Positions 35,216 to 47,455 of a stretch of DNA of 64,000 nucleotides are shown here, in pieces. Every line of letters begins with the position of its first letter. Position 1 is the stretch's first letter. Below the pieces are notes generated by a model. That model made no database searches. It saw nothing but the letters and a program-made list of their open reading frames with translations, and was not told the DNA's origin. Origin of the DNA: Lingula anatina (Eukaryota > Brachiopoda > Lingulata > Lingulida > Lingulidae); contig NW_019776102.1 of assembly GCF_001039355.2 (NCBI RefSeq), forward strand, positions 443,393 to 507,392, in the 5' to 3' direction. Position numbers and translations under genes: made by a program.

Positions 35216-36157
35216 TTCTCGAGTGAGAGTGGATCTGCAATACGCAAAATGGCACACCTTCGCTTGCAGTTCTCCGATTTACCTGAACAGATGGCACTTA
35301 TTCGTCTTTTTTCTCTGTAAGTCACGGTGAAAGTGTTAATATCAGATAGCAGTAGAAAATCATATACAATGTCATGTATTTTTTCAGGGATTCCATTCTG
35401 ATCTCTGTGGTGGACACTATAACATGTCTTTTTGCAGGCTTAGTAGTGTTTACGGTGATAGGATTTATGGCATATGAAACAGGAGAGGATATCAGCAAGG
35501 TTGTTAGACAAGGTTCGTACCTGTATGTCGTAGACTGACTTAGCTCGAAACATCCTTTTCCAGTAAGTTTTTATCAGTGTTTTTAGCAGACAAGACTACT
35601 GAGAGCTAACTTAAGCCAAAGATATGGAAGTCCCATTAGAACCGTTAAATTAATAAGCATACTAGTGAAACTGGCCAAATCATAAGTCAGTATGACTATC
35701 AGACCCGGAAACAGATACACGACTAAGAAAACTTAGTTAAACTAAGGTTTGGTTCGCAGTGTGTATTACATTAAAACATTAAAGTGTCATCCATAGTCCC
35801 GTGTCTGAAAAGCGTTATATCATAATCTTATTTGATTTCTACAATCTGTTTGTCTGGAAAATTTACCACCGTTTGTTTATCTATTAAGATTTATTTATTG
35901 TCTTATCTAGGTCCTGGTTTAGCATTTGTAGTATACCCAGAAGCTGCAGCAAAGTTGCCACTCTCGCCCCTGTGGTCTGTGCTGTTCTTTGGCATGCTGA
36001 TAATGATTGGACTTGGCAGTCAGGTACGTCGAGACTAAAGTGGATGTTTTGAAGTAAATTCTCTAGCGGTTTTTTAAACGGCGGTAGTCCCAACCACAGG
36101 CGGCGTTTTCGGATTTCAAAGTAAGATATGATTACTCCTGCCCTCCCCCCCCCCTAC

Positions 36158-36193
<36 letters not shown>

Positions 36194-39138
36194 ACCCCCC
36201 CCCCCCATTGAGAAAAATTTTAGAATGTCCAGATTTTAGATTTCTAGAGGTGGGCATCTCTGTTANNNNNNNNNNNNNNNNNNNNNNNNNNNNNNNNNNN
36301 NNNNNNNNNNNNNNNNNNNNNNNNNNNNNNNNNNNNNNNNNNNNNNNNNNNNNNNNNNNNNNNNNNNNNNNNNNNNNNNNNNNNNNNNNNNNNNNNNNNN
36401 NNNNNNNNNNNNNNNNNNNNNNNNNNNNNNNNNNNNNNNNNNNNNNNNNNNNNNNNNNNNNNNNNNNNNNNNNNNNNNNNNNNNNNNNNNNNNNNNNNNN
36501 NNNNNNNNNNNNNNNNNNNNNNNNNNNNNNNNNNNNNNNNNNNNNNNNNNNNNNNNNNNNNNNNNNNNNNNNNNNNNNNNNNNNNNNNNNNNNNNNNNNN
36601 NNNNNNNNNNNNNNNNNNNNNNNNNNNNNNNNNNNNNNNCCCCCCCCCCTTACCCCCCCCCCCCCCCCCCCCCGGTGCCACAAGCGTCTCATCCACAATC
36701 ATCTCCAAATGCGGCATAAGTGCGAAAGACAGGTTTTTTATAAAGCAATAAATAGATAGGCCCTCCCTCGTGGATGATACCGAGTATTTAAAGAAATATT
36801 TATGCGGCAAATTCAATCAAGTGTGACATGAAATTTGGTCAATTTTCATTTTCTTAATTTTTATTCACCAGTTTGGTCAAGTTGAAACATTGGTTAGCAG
36901 CCTTACTGACGAATTCCCACGTATTTTGAGACCTAAAAAAACTATACTGACAGGCATGGTGTGCTTAATACAGTTTCTCGTGTCCCTCATGCTTATTACT
37001 CAGGTAAGTCTGCTAATGCTTAAAGGGATAACAACTGTTCATTTCGGCCAAAAATGGATTTTCCTGGGGCAAAGGACAATTTTCCCATAATTACCAATGG
37101 TTATTGAATCCATTCATACATTCAAAGTTAGTCCCTGTTTTTTTTTCTAAAAAGTTTTTTTTTTTTGTAATATTCTCTTAAGAGACTATTACAGAGTGTA
37201 GCAATCTATGGAGGTCACATGATGTGATGGCAAACACAAATTCCAGAATAATTGCGTTAACTGCCGTTTTGGCAGTAAAATACAATTTATTATATTTCTA
37301 TGAGTTGTTTACAATGCATATGTTGTGAAATATGGATATCTTACGAACAGTTGTTATCCCTTTAACTTATCGATTATTAATACCGCATATAGGCCAACTA
37401 CTGTTTACATCGGACTCCGGTTTTATATTTAATCTGAAAAAGTATAAAATAAAAAAATATTAAAGGCACTCCAGCAACTTCACACCGTGCTGGCTATACA
37501 TATCATATGCATCAAAACGTATGACTATGCAGAGTGGAATTTGTTACTATTTTAGTATTCATCTTCTGGCTGTTCCAAATGGTTTCCATTCAGATTTAGT
37601 GGAAAAGTATCAGTAACTTATTTTTGTGCGATGTTCTCAAGACTCTGTGGACTCTTGGGTTTTTGCCATAAGTAAATGGAAAGGTTTTCGTTGGACGTTT
37701 CTAAATTTGACCTACATGTCATATTATTTTACGAGGCTCCCCGTTATTCCAGGGCGGCGTTTACATCCTGCAGGTGATGGACTGGTACTGTGCTACGCTG
37801 TCCCTCCTGGTGATCAGTGTGTCTGAATGTGTGGTCATTGCCTGGGTGTATGGTAAATAACCATAAATTATGGCATTCTCTACTTTGCTGTGAAAACTGA
37901 GAGTTTTATTTATAATCTCTTGAACGCTTTCATTTATTTAAATGCGTCGTGTATTTGCAAAAGATGGCCACTAATAAGAGTAATAAACATTCCAAGATTG
38001 TATTTTTATAACTGTTGTATTTTCTCTGTAATATTCTTTACGCTATGCGAAGATTTTTTTTTTTTTTCTGGTGGATATTTCAGGTTTAAATCGTTTCTGC
38101 AAAGATATCACTCTGATGGTTGGAAGACCGCCGCCATTGTTCTTTAAAGTGTGCTGGCTTGTTGTGACACCGCTTTCCATTTTAGTAAGTTTTGCTTTAA
38201 TTGAAGTCAAATAGTATATTACATGTACAGTAACTCTATAAATGACCCAAAAATCGCCTTTCAAAAATCACGTAGTGTTATACTTCTCAATATAGGTGTA
38301 TGCTCTGGAAAGGCGACAGGTATTTAACAGGGGCGGATCCAAAGATATTTTCTGACAGTCTTCCAAATTATCTTTGTTGATCCATCCTCTAATTATGACC
38401 GTCTTCCGGAAGACCCAGAAGACGGCCTAAATCCGCCCCTGTTTAAGAATCGTCATCGTACATTGACAAGTTTTTGAAGGCTGAAACAAATTTTGAAGTA
38501 CGTTTACCACTCAGAGAAGTTACGCCATTATAGCTTCATAAGTGTGACCCATACCTGTTGTTTGATATGAGCAGTTCTAAGACATAGTCAATACTCTTTT
38601 TGGGTAACTTCTCTGCTTTAACTGGGTTGCAATAAGATAAATTCTGCAACCGCGACAACTTATTTATACATACATTTCACTTTTTCAGTTTGTGTTGATA
38701 TTCAGCCTGATAATGCATAGTCCGGTGTCATACGGAGACTATGTATACCCAGAATGGACGTACGGCATTGGCTGGGTCATTGCGTTGTGCTCCATTCTGC
38801 CTATACCTTTGCTGATGGTAATTCAAGTAGCCAGAACTAAGGGATCACCTTTGCAGGTACTTAACATTAAAGGTCGTTTGCAAGAAAACTGATAAGCAAT
38901 ATGTGTTCAGCGTTTCATCGTACCACTCGCTGGGTGTGATATATTCAAAATCTGATATTGATAAAAACACCGGGGTTCTTAATAATCGCATTGATAAATG
39001 TTTTTTTTTTTTTTTTTGTATTATTTACAGCGAATTCGAGGTTTAATAAGGCCAAGTCCTGAATGGGGACCTTCCTCAGAGGAAAAAAGAGAGATGTACC
39101 GAGTAGCATACCAGACCCACAGCGAGACCAAATTTTGA
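30284..39138 (+). CDS. SLC6 sodium/chloride-dependent transporter, amino-acid (glycine-transporter-like) type
   Basis: A 12-TM plasma-membrane symporter of the neurotransmitter transporter family. Exons: 30284-30476, 32597-32728, 33094-33415, 33688-33820, 34249-34383, 34990-35093, 35388-35512, 35911-36023, 36872-37003, 37753-37852, 38084-38184, 38689-38856, 39031-39138; 1866 nt, 621 aa. TM1 reads [20 protein letters not shown] followed by NGGG. The residue that is Asp in monoamine carriers is Gly here (AVGFGN), which points to an amino-acid-type substrate. TM2 and the next loop ([20 protein letters not shown]) resemble glycine transporters. The large second extracellular loop has the Cys pair in [12 protein letters not shown] and several N-glycosylation sequons (NFS, NTT, NYS, NDT, NVT). 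The TM6 region reads [15 protein letters not shown]. The exact substrate is unproven. Intron 1 carries a 614-bp transposon and intron 8 an assembly gap. Confidence 0.93.
30957..31570. mobile_element. 614-bp non-autonomous DNA transposon with 77-bp perfect TIRs
   Basis: 30957-31033 and 31494-31570 are perfect inverted repeats of 77 bp starting CACCCTGAGCTTCAGAGC. GTCATATG flanks both sides (30949-30956 and 31571-31578), an exact 8-bp target duplication. The interior has short direct repeats of CACTCGGAA and no credible open frame. The 8-bp duplication fits hAT or P-type transposases; I cannot say which. Perfect arms suggest a recent insertion. It lies in SLC6 intron 1. Confidence 0.95.
32931..33012. 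repeat. (AAAT)n microsatellite
   Basis: A run of AAAT tetramers with slight degeneration, in SLC6 intron 2, shortly before exon 3. Confidence 0.9.
35154..35212. repeat. (AT)n microsatellite
   Basis: About 29 AT dinucleotides in SLC6 intron 6. Confidence 0.95.
36145..36673. other. Assembly gap (N 36266-36639) flanked by poly(C)
   Basis: 374 unknown bases are bordered on both sides by long C runs (about 36145-36207 and 36640-36673). The gap lies in SLC6 intron 8. No coding exon seems lost, because exons 8 and 9 join in frame in the expected order. Frames translated through the Ns have no meaning. Confidence 0.97.
38338..38441. mobile_element. CAGGGGCGGA-ended MITE (copy 2)
   Basis: A 104-bp element with ends CAGGGGCGGATCC and AATCCGCCCCTG, a shortened version of 29023-29192. 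It is flanked by TTTAA on both sides, a likely 5-bp target duplication. It lies in SLC6 intron 11. Confidence 0.85.
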
Positions 39139-40464
39139 AGAATTACAGAAGTCGATTTAAAGCGGGATGTTGATCACGATAGCATTTATTTACAAGGTAC
39201 AACATACAGATTTATTGAAACACTTTTGTACATTATTGAGAATATAGTGGTGCACGTTCAGTTCATATAACAGCATCTGAAAAAAGTATGCTTTACTTAT
39301 GTAAACCAGGTTCAGAATATTACAATTATTAAGTATTAATCTGGTAAGGGTCGTTTTGTCTTTGCTTAAAAATACAGACGATGGCACCCGTTAAATGTGA
39401 CTCCAATTGTACATTTTTGTAATCAGATCTGGGAGAAAGTGAAGGTGCACCCATGTCTGCTATATATCAAACGCCAGTGTCGTACATCAGTGGAGAATTC
39501 GAAGTTCATTGTTTTATGGACACATTACGCAATCAGGTTTTGCTTCGGACGTAAAAAGCAATCTAGTGTTATGTACAAACAGAATAATACACATAAAATG
39601 AACACACAGTTTGATAACATTTGATTAGTAATACGATTTTTGACCTCTATAACTTTATCCATTGTGAATATGTTTACTTTTTTTCTTCGTACATAGTCTA
39701 ATAGAGTATTAGATTGGAAATGTTATATCCATTTCTATCTTACTCCAGTGTATATACATGTTTTTGTTGCTTTGATGTTCATATATAAATTCATTCAAAC
39801 AAACATTATTTAACATTGCCCACTCATCGCAATTTATGTAGATGTACACATGTAGAACGCCGCTCAAAAGTTTATTCCAAAAATAATCAAGAATCCATAT
39901 CGGCATTTATGCAAAACTGAGCCTCCCAACATTTTCAGGATAGGCTTAATAACCCAACCTTAAAATCATTCGACTTTACATTTTGTATTTTAGCCTTATT
40001 TCACATCTGTACACTTAGATATTACACAAACCTTGCATAGCTACTTGAATAAATGAATCCTTTCGAACCTTGATAAGGATCGTTTCCCGTTACACCACTG
40101 TTTTATATTTCTATAAATATTTTCAGTTTGTATAGAATACACTGTAAGTTCAAACGGGCTATGCGTTACAGCACAGACTTCCAAACTCCAGGGACACAAT
40201 TAGACATAATCGCTAGAGATGATTACTTTCCGAAACCTGCAGAGGAACGTAATTTGGTTTTATCCTCAATCTCACCATACGAAACAAGTTTAGCTCTCCT
40301 CAGCATATCGACTTTAGGGTTTTAAGTGCTTAACTGCGTCGCATTTACTATACCCGTCTACCTCAGACCATTTTGCCTGAATTCGACAAAAATGGGCACA
40401 AATCTCCAATTCAACTTCACGATAATGTGAGACATAACTTGATTGGATTTTATCTTTAAGACTG
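39139..40464. other. Convergent SLC6/GPCR intergenic region
   Basis: Holds the 3' UTRs of the two convergent genes. A TTTATT at about 39185 is an AATAAA on the minus strand, and an AATAAA lies near 40049 on the plus strand, so the transcripts may overlap. No other gene was recognised. Confidence 0.5.
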
Positions 40465-43400
40465 TCACACATCCGACGGTATTGGCGATTCCGGCTTATG
40501 GTAGGCTGCCGCAGCTGTGCTGTCCCATCTGGTCACAGTGGAACTATATGTCGTCTGCTCAACACAGGTCCGTTTTAGGGTGTTTTTTGACTGACGGTCG
40601 CACCAACACATACAAAGGGTTTGCTTGAAACTCTTCCTGAAGTTTTTCGACATGAAACCGTAAACGATTGGGTTGACGCAACTGTTGAAGTAACTCATAA
40701 TATAGAACGCCTGGCGCATTGGCTTGAGGTAGCCATAATTTAGACGCCTTAGAACACCCACTGCGGTCAAGAGGTTGTTGAAAAGAACAGGTCCCCAACA
40801 GATGATGTACAATACTATGACGGCAACTAAGATTTTGATGACCTGAAACAAGTCAAAACAACCGTTAGAGCTAGGTGCATAGTATGGATGGATCAGGACA
40901 ACCTGTTCTGATGTAAAGAACGGAAGTTGTTTGCACCTTGTCAGGTAACTTGAGAACTTTGAAGTTACATCTTAACAAGTTTCTCGGCAGGTATGACCCA
41001 CAGGAGGAATAGTTTTGCTACCGATCTACCTGAGATCTGCTTCCTGTTGTTTAAGAAATTGAAACATCAAACTCAAAAACATTTTAATACTTAGATCTTG
41101 GAAATGCTTTCCGTGTAAAGATTAATTTCAATCATGGGCTCTTGATGTTGAAGAGAGCCTCTTTAATTTACGTGTATTGAAGTACGTTCATTTATCTTAC
41201 GAGAGGTACTTGATTTAAAGATCAACGGGACATTGTTTAAGAATACGTATAAGTAGGTGTAAGTTATAAGTATTTCCACCTAGTTTGTGGCGAAGAACAC
41301 CGATAAATTGAGCAAATAAGAACTCAAAGCCATGGTAAACCACATAAACATGCTACCAAAAAGGGGAAATAAATATGCATCGTGCTCTTGAGTTACACAC
41401 AAGTCTCCTAAGCGGGAAACATACCTGCTTTCGCGTAGAAACATCTTCAGCGTTTGGCTGTCTGTGTCCCACTGCGGAATTTTTTTGCCTCTTGTTCTTT
41501 TTCATGTCTGTCATTGGAATCGATTCCTTCTTACAGGGCAGTGAGATTCCGTTTGCTCTAACCGAAAAAAAATTATATATTCTATTTTGAAACCCTTTTT
41601 AAGTACAATACAGCATGGCTGGTCTTTGAGACTGAGGGTGTTTGTAATGTTCAAAACGACAACGTCCACAGCAAAGTTTTATCTGACCAGTATGCATATT
41701 CAAAGAACTAGGGCACGACCTCTAAATCTTATTCCTGGTAAATACGCTGCCAAGACACATCCGTCAACAATTTATTTCCCCACAGTCTATTTTATGTGTG
41801 CAAAACAGGGTGCTATATTGCCATCAATGTCCCACAAACGCTCACATAATTGCAGGATAGTTCTGAATCATTGCTTAGATTGTCTCGAGCTTGAAATATC
41901 AGTCAATATTAGGTTGTCAAAGAAGCGTCGGATCTCGTATACCTTAGGCGCTTTCTTAATTCATAAGTTGAGAAACAAATACCGTTACACTGAAACGGTA
42001 TCGTCGGTTTTATTAAAAATAAGGCGTACCATAGAGGGTATTTTTATAAGAAAAATGCTTCACGCACTGTTGTTTTTTTACTGTCACTACAGTCGGAATA
42101 AAGTTCTCGTCTAAGTATTCTTTTTCTCGCAACGGCGGTGAACCTTAGCACAACCCTTGTTATTCCACATTGAAATTTAACGCGATGTGGCTAAAATAAA
42201 AATAAAAAAGCATACTTACTCCCCAGACCTCATGGAAGCCCTCCGACCAGTGACCACCCACACTTCTGATATGATGTTACAATAGGCAAACACCATAACT
42301 CCCACCGGGATGCAGAAGATGACCAACAGCATGTAGACTTCATATAGGATATCCCAGTGCTGCGCAGACCAATCCTTAAGGCACCAATAACCAACAACTG
42401 GGGGTTTTCCGACTTGTAGGTGAGTCTTAAAGCAAAACGAAAGAAAAAAGAGGAATAAAGTAACGGTTATACACGAGTACAAGACCAACAAAGGTCTTTA
42501 TATTTTCGCCTGTCAAGATACTTAAAATTCTATACAAATTTCGATGATATTTTTCCAGAAAGGCGTTTTTAGGAGAGAAAGATTCAATTACAATTTCAAC
42601 TGAATCCGGGTCTTATCACTGACGTTTTCCTTAGCAGAGGTCTGAGCTCTTGGCGCGTTCTTTACCTCTTTAGATCATTGTACATTCCGACCCACCTGTC
42701 CTATGAGAATGGGGGTTGCCATCACGAACGATGCCACCCATACGGCAATGCACACCAGCTTGGCGTGACGTTTGGTGCAAACATGCCGGGCCTCTATTGG
42801 ATGTAGAATTGCGTAGTATCTGTTGAATAAATGGGGAAAAATAGAAAAATAGGTTTAGCATCAACGCTTGTCTCTGTAGGGAATAGGGAACTAAATTTGT
42901 TGATACAAAGAATCAAGATATTTTTTTTTAAAAGTCGCATATAGCATTTGCCAAGAGTAAATGATGTGTTTTTTATGGTACACTCTGAGATAATCTACAT
43001 CGCTCGGCTGTCTAGGCTATTTCATAAATATTTGTACGTTCACATCTATAATATTTTTATCACGATTAATACAAAACATAAGTAATCGATTGTGAGTGTG
43101 CGTGATCGACGATGAATTTAAGCGAATGCGTGCGTCTTCCCTGTTTTCTTGTAAAAAATACCTCTCTAGGCTCATGGCGGTCAGCGTCAAAACGGAGCAG
43201 ATCATGGAGACATTCTGCATGTAATGGACCAGTTTGCAAACGGCCTCACCAAATTCCCAGGTGAACGAAAAATTTACTGCAAGCTGCAAAAATAACGTAA
43301 AAACAACAAATAATGCAAGGTGAATGAAGCGTTTGTAATATTTTCTCTTTTAATTTGCAAAGTCACCGATAAAACAGACGATACTAAGTGCACTATATCA

Positions 43401-46400
43401 AAACATTAAAGTCAATAAACTAACACCCAAAAAAGTCCCTTCAAAAGGAAAATAAAGGATCACTGTCACAAACAGTTTTTGTTATTGTTTTAGGTTCAGA
43501 AAGCACAGAAATGTTTAAGATTAATTTTTGCCTGAAAACTTTTATCCACACAATAACATAACAAACATGTGGTCGAGTGCAGATCGGAAAAATAATCCTC
43601 TAAATTGCGTGTTCTGTCAGTCTGATTAGTGCTGGAAAGACCGCTCTAAGAGTGTGGTTAACTATAATCACGGTTCCTCTTTAACATTAAAAAGATAAAC
43701 GAGACAACTAGAGGTGGTTTTGATTAATTGCACCGAGTGATTTTCTCACAAGTACAGCCATTTCAATAAGTGACCACTCTTGTGCATTGGAGTCAAGAAA
43801 TGAAGATCCGTGGAGATTGCATCTTTTGATCTTATTCGTGTTTTACAAGACAGATAAAGCAGTCATACTTAACACCAATTCGAAAAGTATTGTTTTCCAC
43901 CCTATTAATTAGACATGTTTTGTATCGTTCCATCTACTCGAATACACGTTGCGGCCAATGCATTAGTTTTATTGTCTCCCATTGGCCATGCCTACCGAGA
44001 GTATAAATTTGATATTGATATGACACAGAACCGACTGCACAGAACACACATAAAATACGATCTACATAAATTGTGACATAAATTATACAATTTGTCCTCC
44101 AGAGACAAAAGTGGATTGGGCTCAAACACCGCCACGGGATGGAAAAACGATCGCCCCTATGGGTATCAAGATAAGACGTTAACTTATTGCGCTTTCTGTA
44201 TTACAAATGTAGGGATGCCAAGATCATTGGAGTTAAACGAAGAAGCAATCAATACAAGGAGCGACTTTGTGTCAAAAGAATCACCAAGAAGGAAACGCAT
44301 CGAAACGATTTCTTAATCAAAGGAAGAGGCGGTTCCTAAATGACACTTCCTTATTTCCACATTGTAATCGAAAAAGTTGCCGTTGTCCATACAAAGGACC
44401 TGTGCTGAGAATATGTATAATGACAGCGAAGAATTGGCTTTTGGCTTGCGGATATTACTTATTTCGAAACAAAAGGTCACGAACACGAACTTTCCTCGCC
44501 TAAGAACAATATGTATGCAAAATTCTCTGACAAGATGCTTAGGTTTGATTATTATAGACACAGCAGGGCAATACTTCATGAAAAAACAGCAAAGTATTAT
44601 TTCTGGCTATTGTTTTAAAAACTACTGGCATACGCCTAACAACGAACCCGTGCAAGTAACGGAATTATAGTGACCCGAATGATTACCAAGACCATGGGAC
44701 AATTGCTGACCATGGGGCAATTGGTGCAATTGATGACAAGAGTTTTTTCGAATTGTTCATATTTCTGATGCTTTGCAGGTATATTGGAAACCAATGGATT
44801 GGTCGAAAAGATAAAACATAAACTATCGTTGGAATTATATAGTACGAGGATATTAATTGCATTATTAGGAGCGCTGCTTTCATTGATAATCGTCATGGTT
44901 AATGTTGATTTTGGCAACTTGCCTGACAGAGAGAGAGAGCAGTTGCTATAAATGAAAGTACCCTTCAGTGTCAGAATCATAAAAATGAATTAATCTAATT
45001 TTTTTACATTCTGATTGAAACATTAAAGCTCATCCGTGTGTTGTTTATGTATTTCACTCCACGTAGTGGCATTCTGACAGAAGCACCTCACAGAAGCACG
45101 TGCCTATTCTCTTGCGCGCAGAACACTTGCTACAATGAATGTGCTCGTTCGCAATCACACACCTCTTCATTCGCATTAAATATGTGACCTATCATCCGTT
45201 TTGCTGTTTGTACCTCGTGCTTCTTCAGCATGCAACTGGTTTCACGGATGAAAAGGAACTGGGTTTCATTTCCATTTACATGGTTTCACAAGCTATACGG
45301 AAAGATTTGTTTATTCGACAATAGTTATCACATTTTTTAATGTCCATAAAGTGCGCCCAGTTTCCATTTACATAATATTTGCATAATATTTTTTATATCT
45401 CAACGTTTGTATCACAATCAGGTAAAAAATTCCTAAGGTTAACTTACCCTTATTTACCCAAAGAAATACTTAATCGGGCATTTGATGACCAATACCCCCT
45501 TGACACTTCTGACATTCTTTTAGCAATTTTGATGTACCTTTTACGTTCTTGCAGCAATTTAGACTCATTATCCCTTCTAGCGCGAAGTACCGAGTACCAA
45601 ACCAGCTGCGTGAAGAGCTGATCATCTCCAAAATTAGGAATATGCTCACATTTTACACTCAGTAAGAAAAACACCCCGTAGCATTATACTTACGATAACT
45701 GAAACATAGCAAATAACTGTTGACCCCCTACGTTAGTTTGGTCGTCCTCGAAACTGGCTAGTTCTTGTAATCGTTATTCTGTACATGATTAAGCATTTGA
45801 GGACATTTATTTAATGAACGTCAAACCTATACGAATCTTAGTGCACTTCTGCACTACCAGACTGGGGGTGAAAATCAATTAAAGTGATCATAGGCAACTT
45901 GCGACATAACTTCAAAGTAAAAAAGAAGATGTGACAATTAGTGCATCAAGTAGAAGACTTCAGCCAGTTCTTGGTTTGCTCGATTTGGGAGGTGTTTACC
46001 TCAATGAAATGTGTGCGTAGTCATTTTTTATAGAATTTAAGGGTTAGCAATATTTGGAATGCGAACTTTTTAAATTCTAAAGTTTTGGTGGCTATAGAGA
46101 TTAACGTCTCAAATGACAGACCATTAGTACTGTGCTGAAGCGGGAGGGCGTGTCCCTTATATCAGGATTAAACCTTAACAGAGCTTTGACATTGTTTTGA
46201 TATTCCCATTGAAAGTACTTCACGATTCAAATGCATTTAGTCTTCACTAGTCACAGGAAATCAGGTGAGTTCATCCTGAAAACTCTGGAAATCGCAACAG
46301 CAGAACCGTTCGGTAGCAGTCCCCAATAATCATGTCATTAAGCGGAGCCGTGCAGAGAAAGTTATTTCGCTTCGGAAAATCAAAGGGTGGCTGTCTAATT

Positions 46401-47455
46401 TTTTTAAAAACTCCTTCATAAGTGGTTTCTAAAAGTGTGCTTATCGTAGGCAACGGGAAAATGGAAAAAATGGAAATCAAGGCTATAAATAAAGAGATGC
46501 TGGTAACGACGTTCTTATACACGTTATAAGCAAAATAGTAAATAATCTCGACAACAAGGCCAAGTGCTGATGAATTCATGCTCTTTATAAACACAGTTCA
46601 ATATATAGATTCCCTGGAAGGCATTTTGATGGCTAAATGTTCGCGCAAATTAACCATTCCCTTGATCTTTTAATTTGTTTGGAAGATGTGCATTGACGTG
46701 TATGTGTGTTTGTGTGCGTGTTTACGAGAGAAAGAGAGAGAGAAAGAGAGAGATGGGTATATGTATGTATGTGTGTATTTGAGAGAAAGTGATTTAAATG
46801 GTAAATGTTTTTATAACTTCCTTTTCATCAACTTTCACCATACCAAAAGACAGCGAAGCAATGTTATTTTAGACAGACCTTGAGCAATCAAATAAATAAA
46901 TTGAAAACTAAACAACTAGTAGCATAGTGTTCTTTAAAATCGTGATTCCATATTAAAAGTACGCATTACTTATAAGAGTACAATACAAAATTTAGGGTTT
47001 TTTAACACTCCAGTAATCCACTGTGTGATTTTTCTCTTTTTGTATCGAAAAAGTTCATATCATCTAAAAGAAGGATAGATTTATGATCGCAAAGGCCAAC
47101 CAGGTCTAATTCGTAAGGGTTAACAGGTATTCCGTACACTTACCTTTATAGGAACGCACAGTATCACCAGCAGTAAATCTGCACCCGCCAAACTCAGTAG
47201 AAACAAGTTGGTGATATTCCGCATACGTTTGTACCAGGCAATGGAAAAGATCACCAGAACATTACCAATAACTCCCAATATGAACGTTAACCCGTAAATA
47301 ACAACTACAGGAATCAGTTCAGTAGGAAAGGAAAATGCGTAGTCAGAAAGTGACGTACCATTGTCTGTCCCATTCTTCGTGACATTTTCGATTTCCACTG
47401 AAAGATTATTGTTTTTAAAGTAATCAAAAACCATCTCCTCAGCCGTTGCCATCAT
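40465..47455 (-). CDS. Class A (rhodopsin-like) GPCR, probable neuropeptide receptor
   Basis: A seven-TM receptor. Exons: 47455-47144, 43283-43162, 42819-42696, 42425-42220, 41557-41425, 40842-40465; 1275 nt, 424 aa. The N-terminus has four N-glycosylation sequons (NLS, NVT, NGT, NGT). TM1 has the GNVLV motif and TM2 LFLLSLAGADLLL. TM3 carries the conserved Cys (EAVCKLVHYMQNVSM) and ends in ERY instead of DRY. The second extracellular loop has the partner Cys in GYWCLKDW. TM6 is ILVAVIVLYIICWGP and TM7 ends in NPIVYGFMSKNFRKSF. Exon 5 encodes a basic third intracellular loop (MKKNKRQKN). The tail has a Cys cluster (LCMCWCD), a possible palmitoylation site. Overall resemblance is to peptide receptors (orexin, QRFP, cholecystokinin or trissin type); I cannot fix the ligand. 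Intron 1 is 3.9 kb, by far the largest. Confidence 0.9.
43284..47143 (-). other. GPCR intron 1
   Basis: A 3.9-kb intron between the TM1-TM2 exon and the TM3 exon. It contains several overlapping open frames around 44092-44980 and 45379-45674 that resemble no protein I know, plus a short GA-rich run (46730-46752). No transposon ends were recognised. Its size could hide regulatory elements or an alternative exon. Confidence 0.4.

Noticed and set aside
36132-36816. Frames of about 190 codons around the gap
   Set aside because: They consist mostly of Ns and poly(C)/poly(G) translation.
44092-44980. Cluster of overlapping open frames in GPCR intron 1
   Set aside because: Frames overlap on both strands, have no recognisable motifs and no convincing splice structure.
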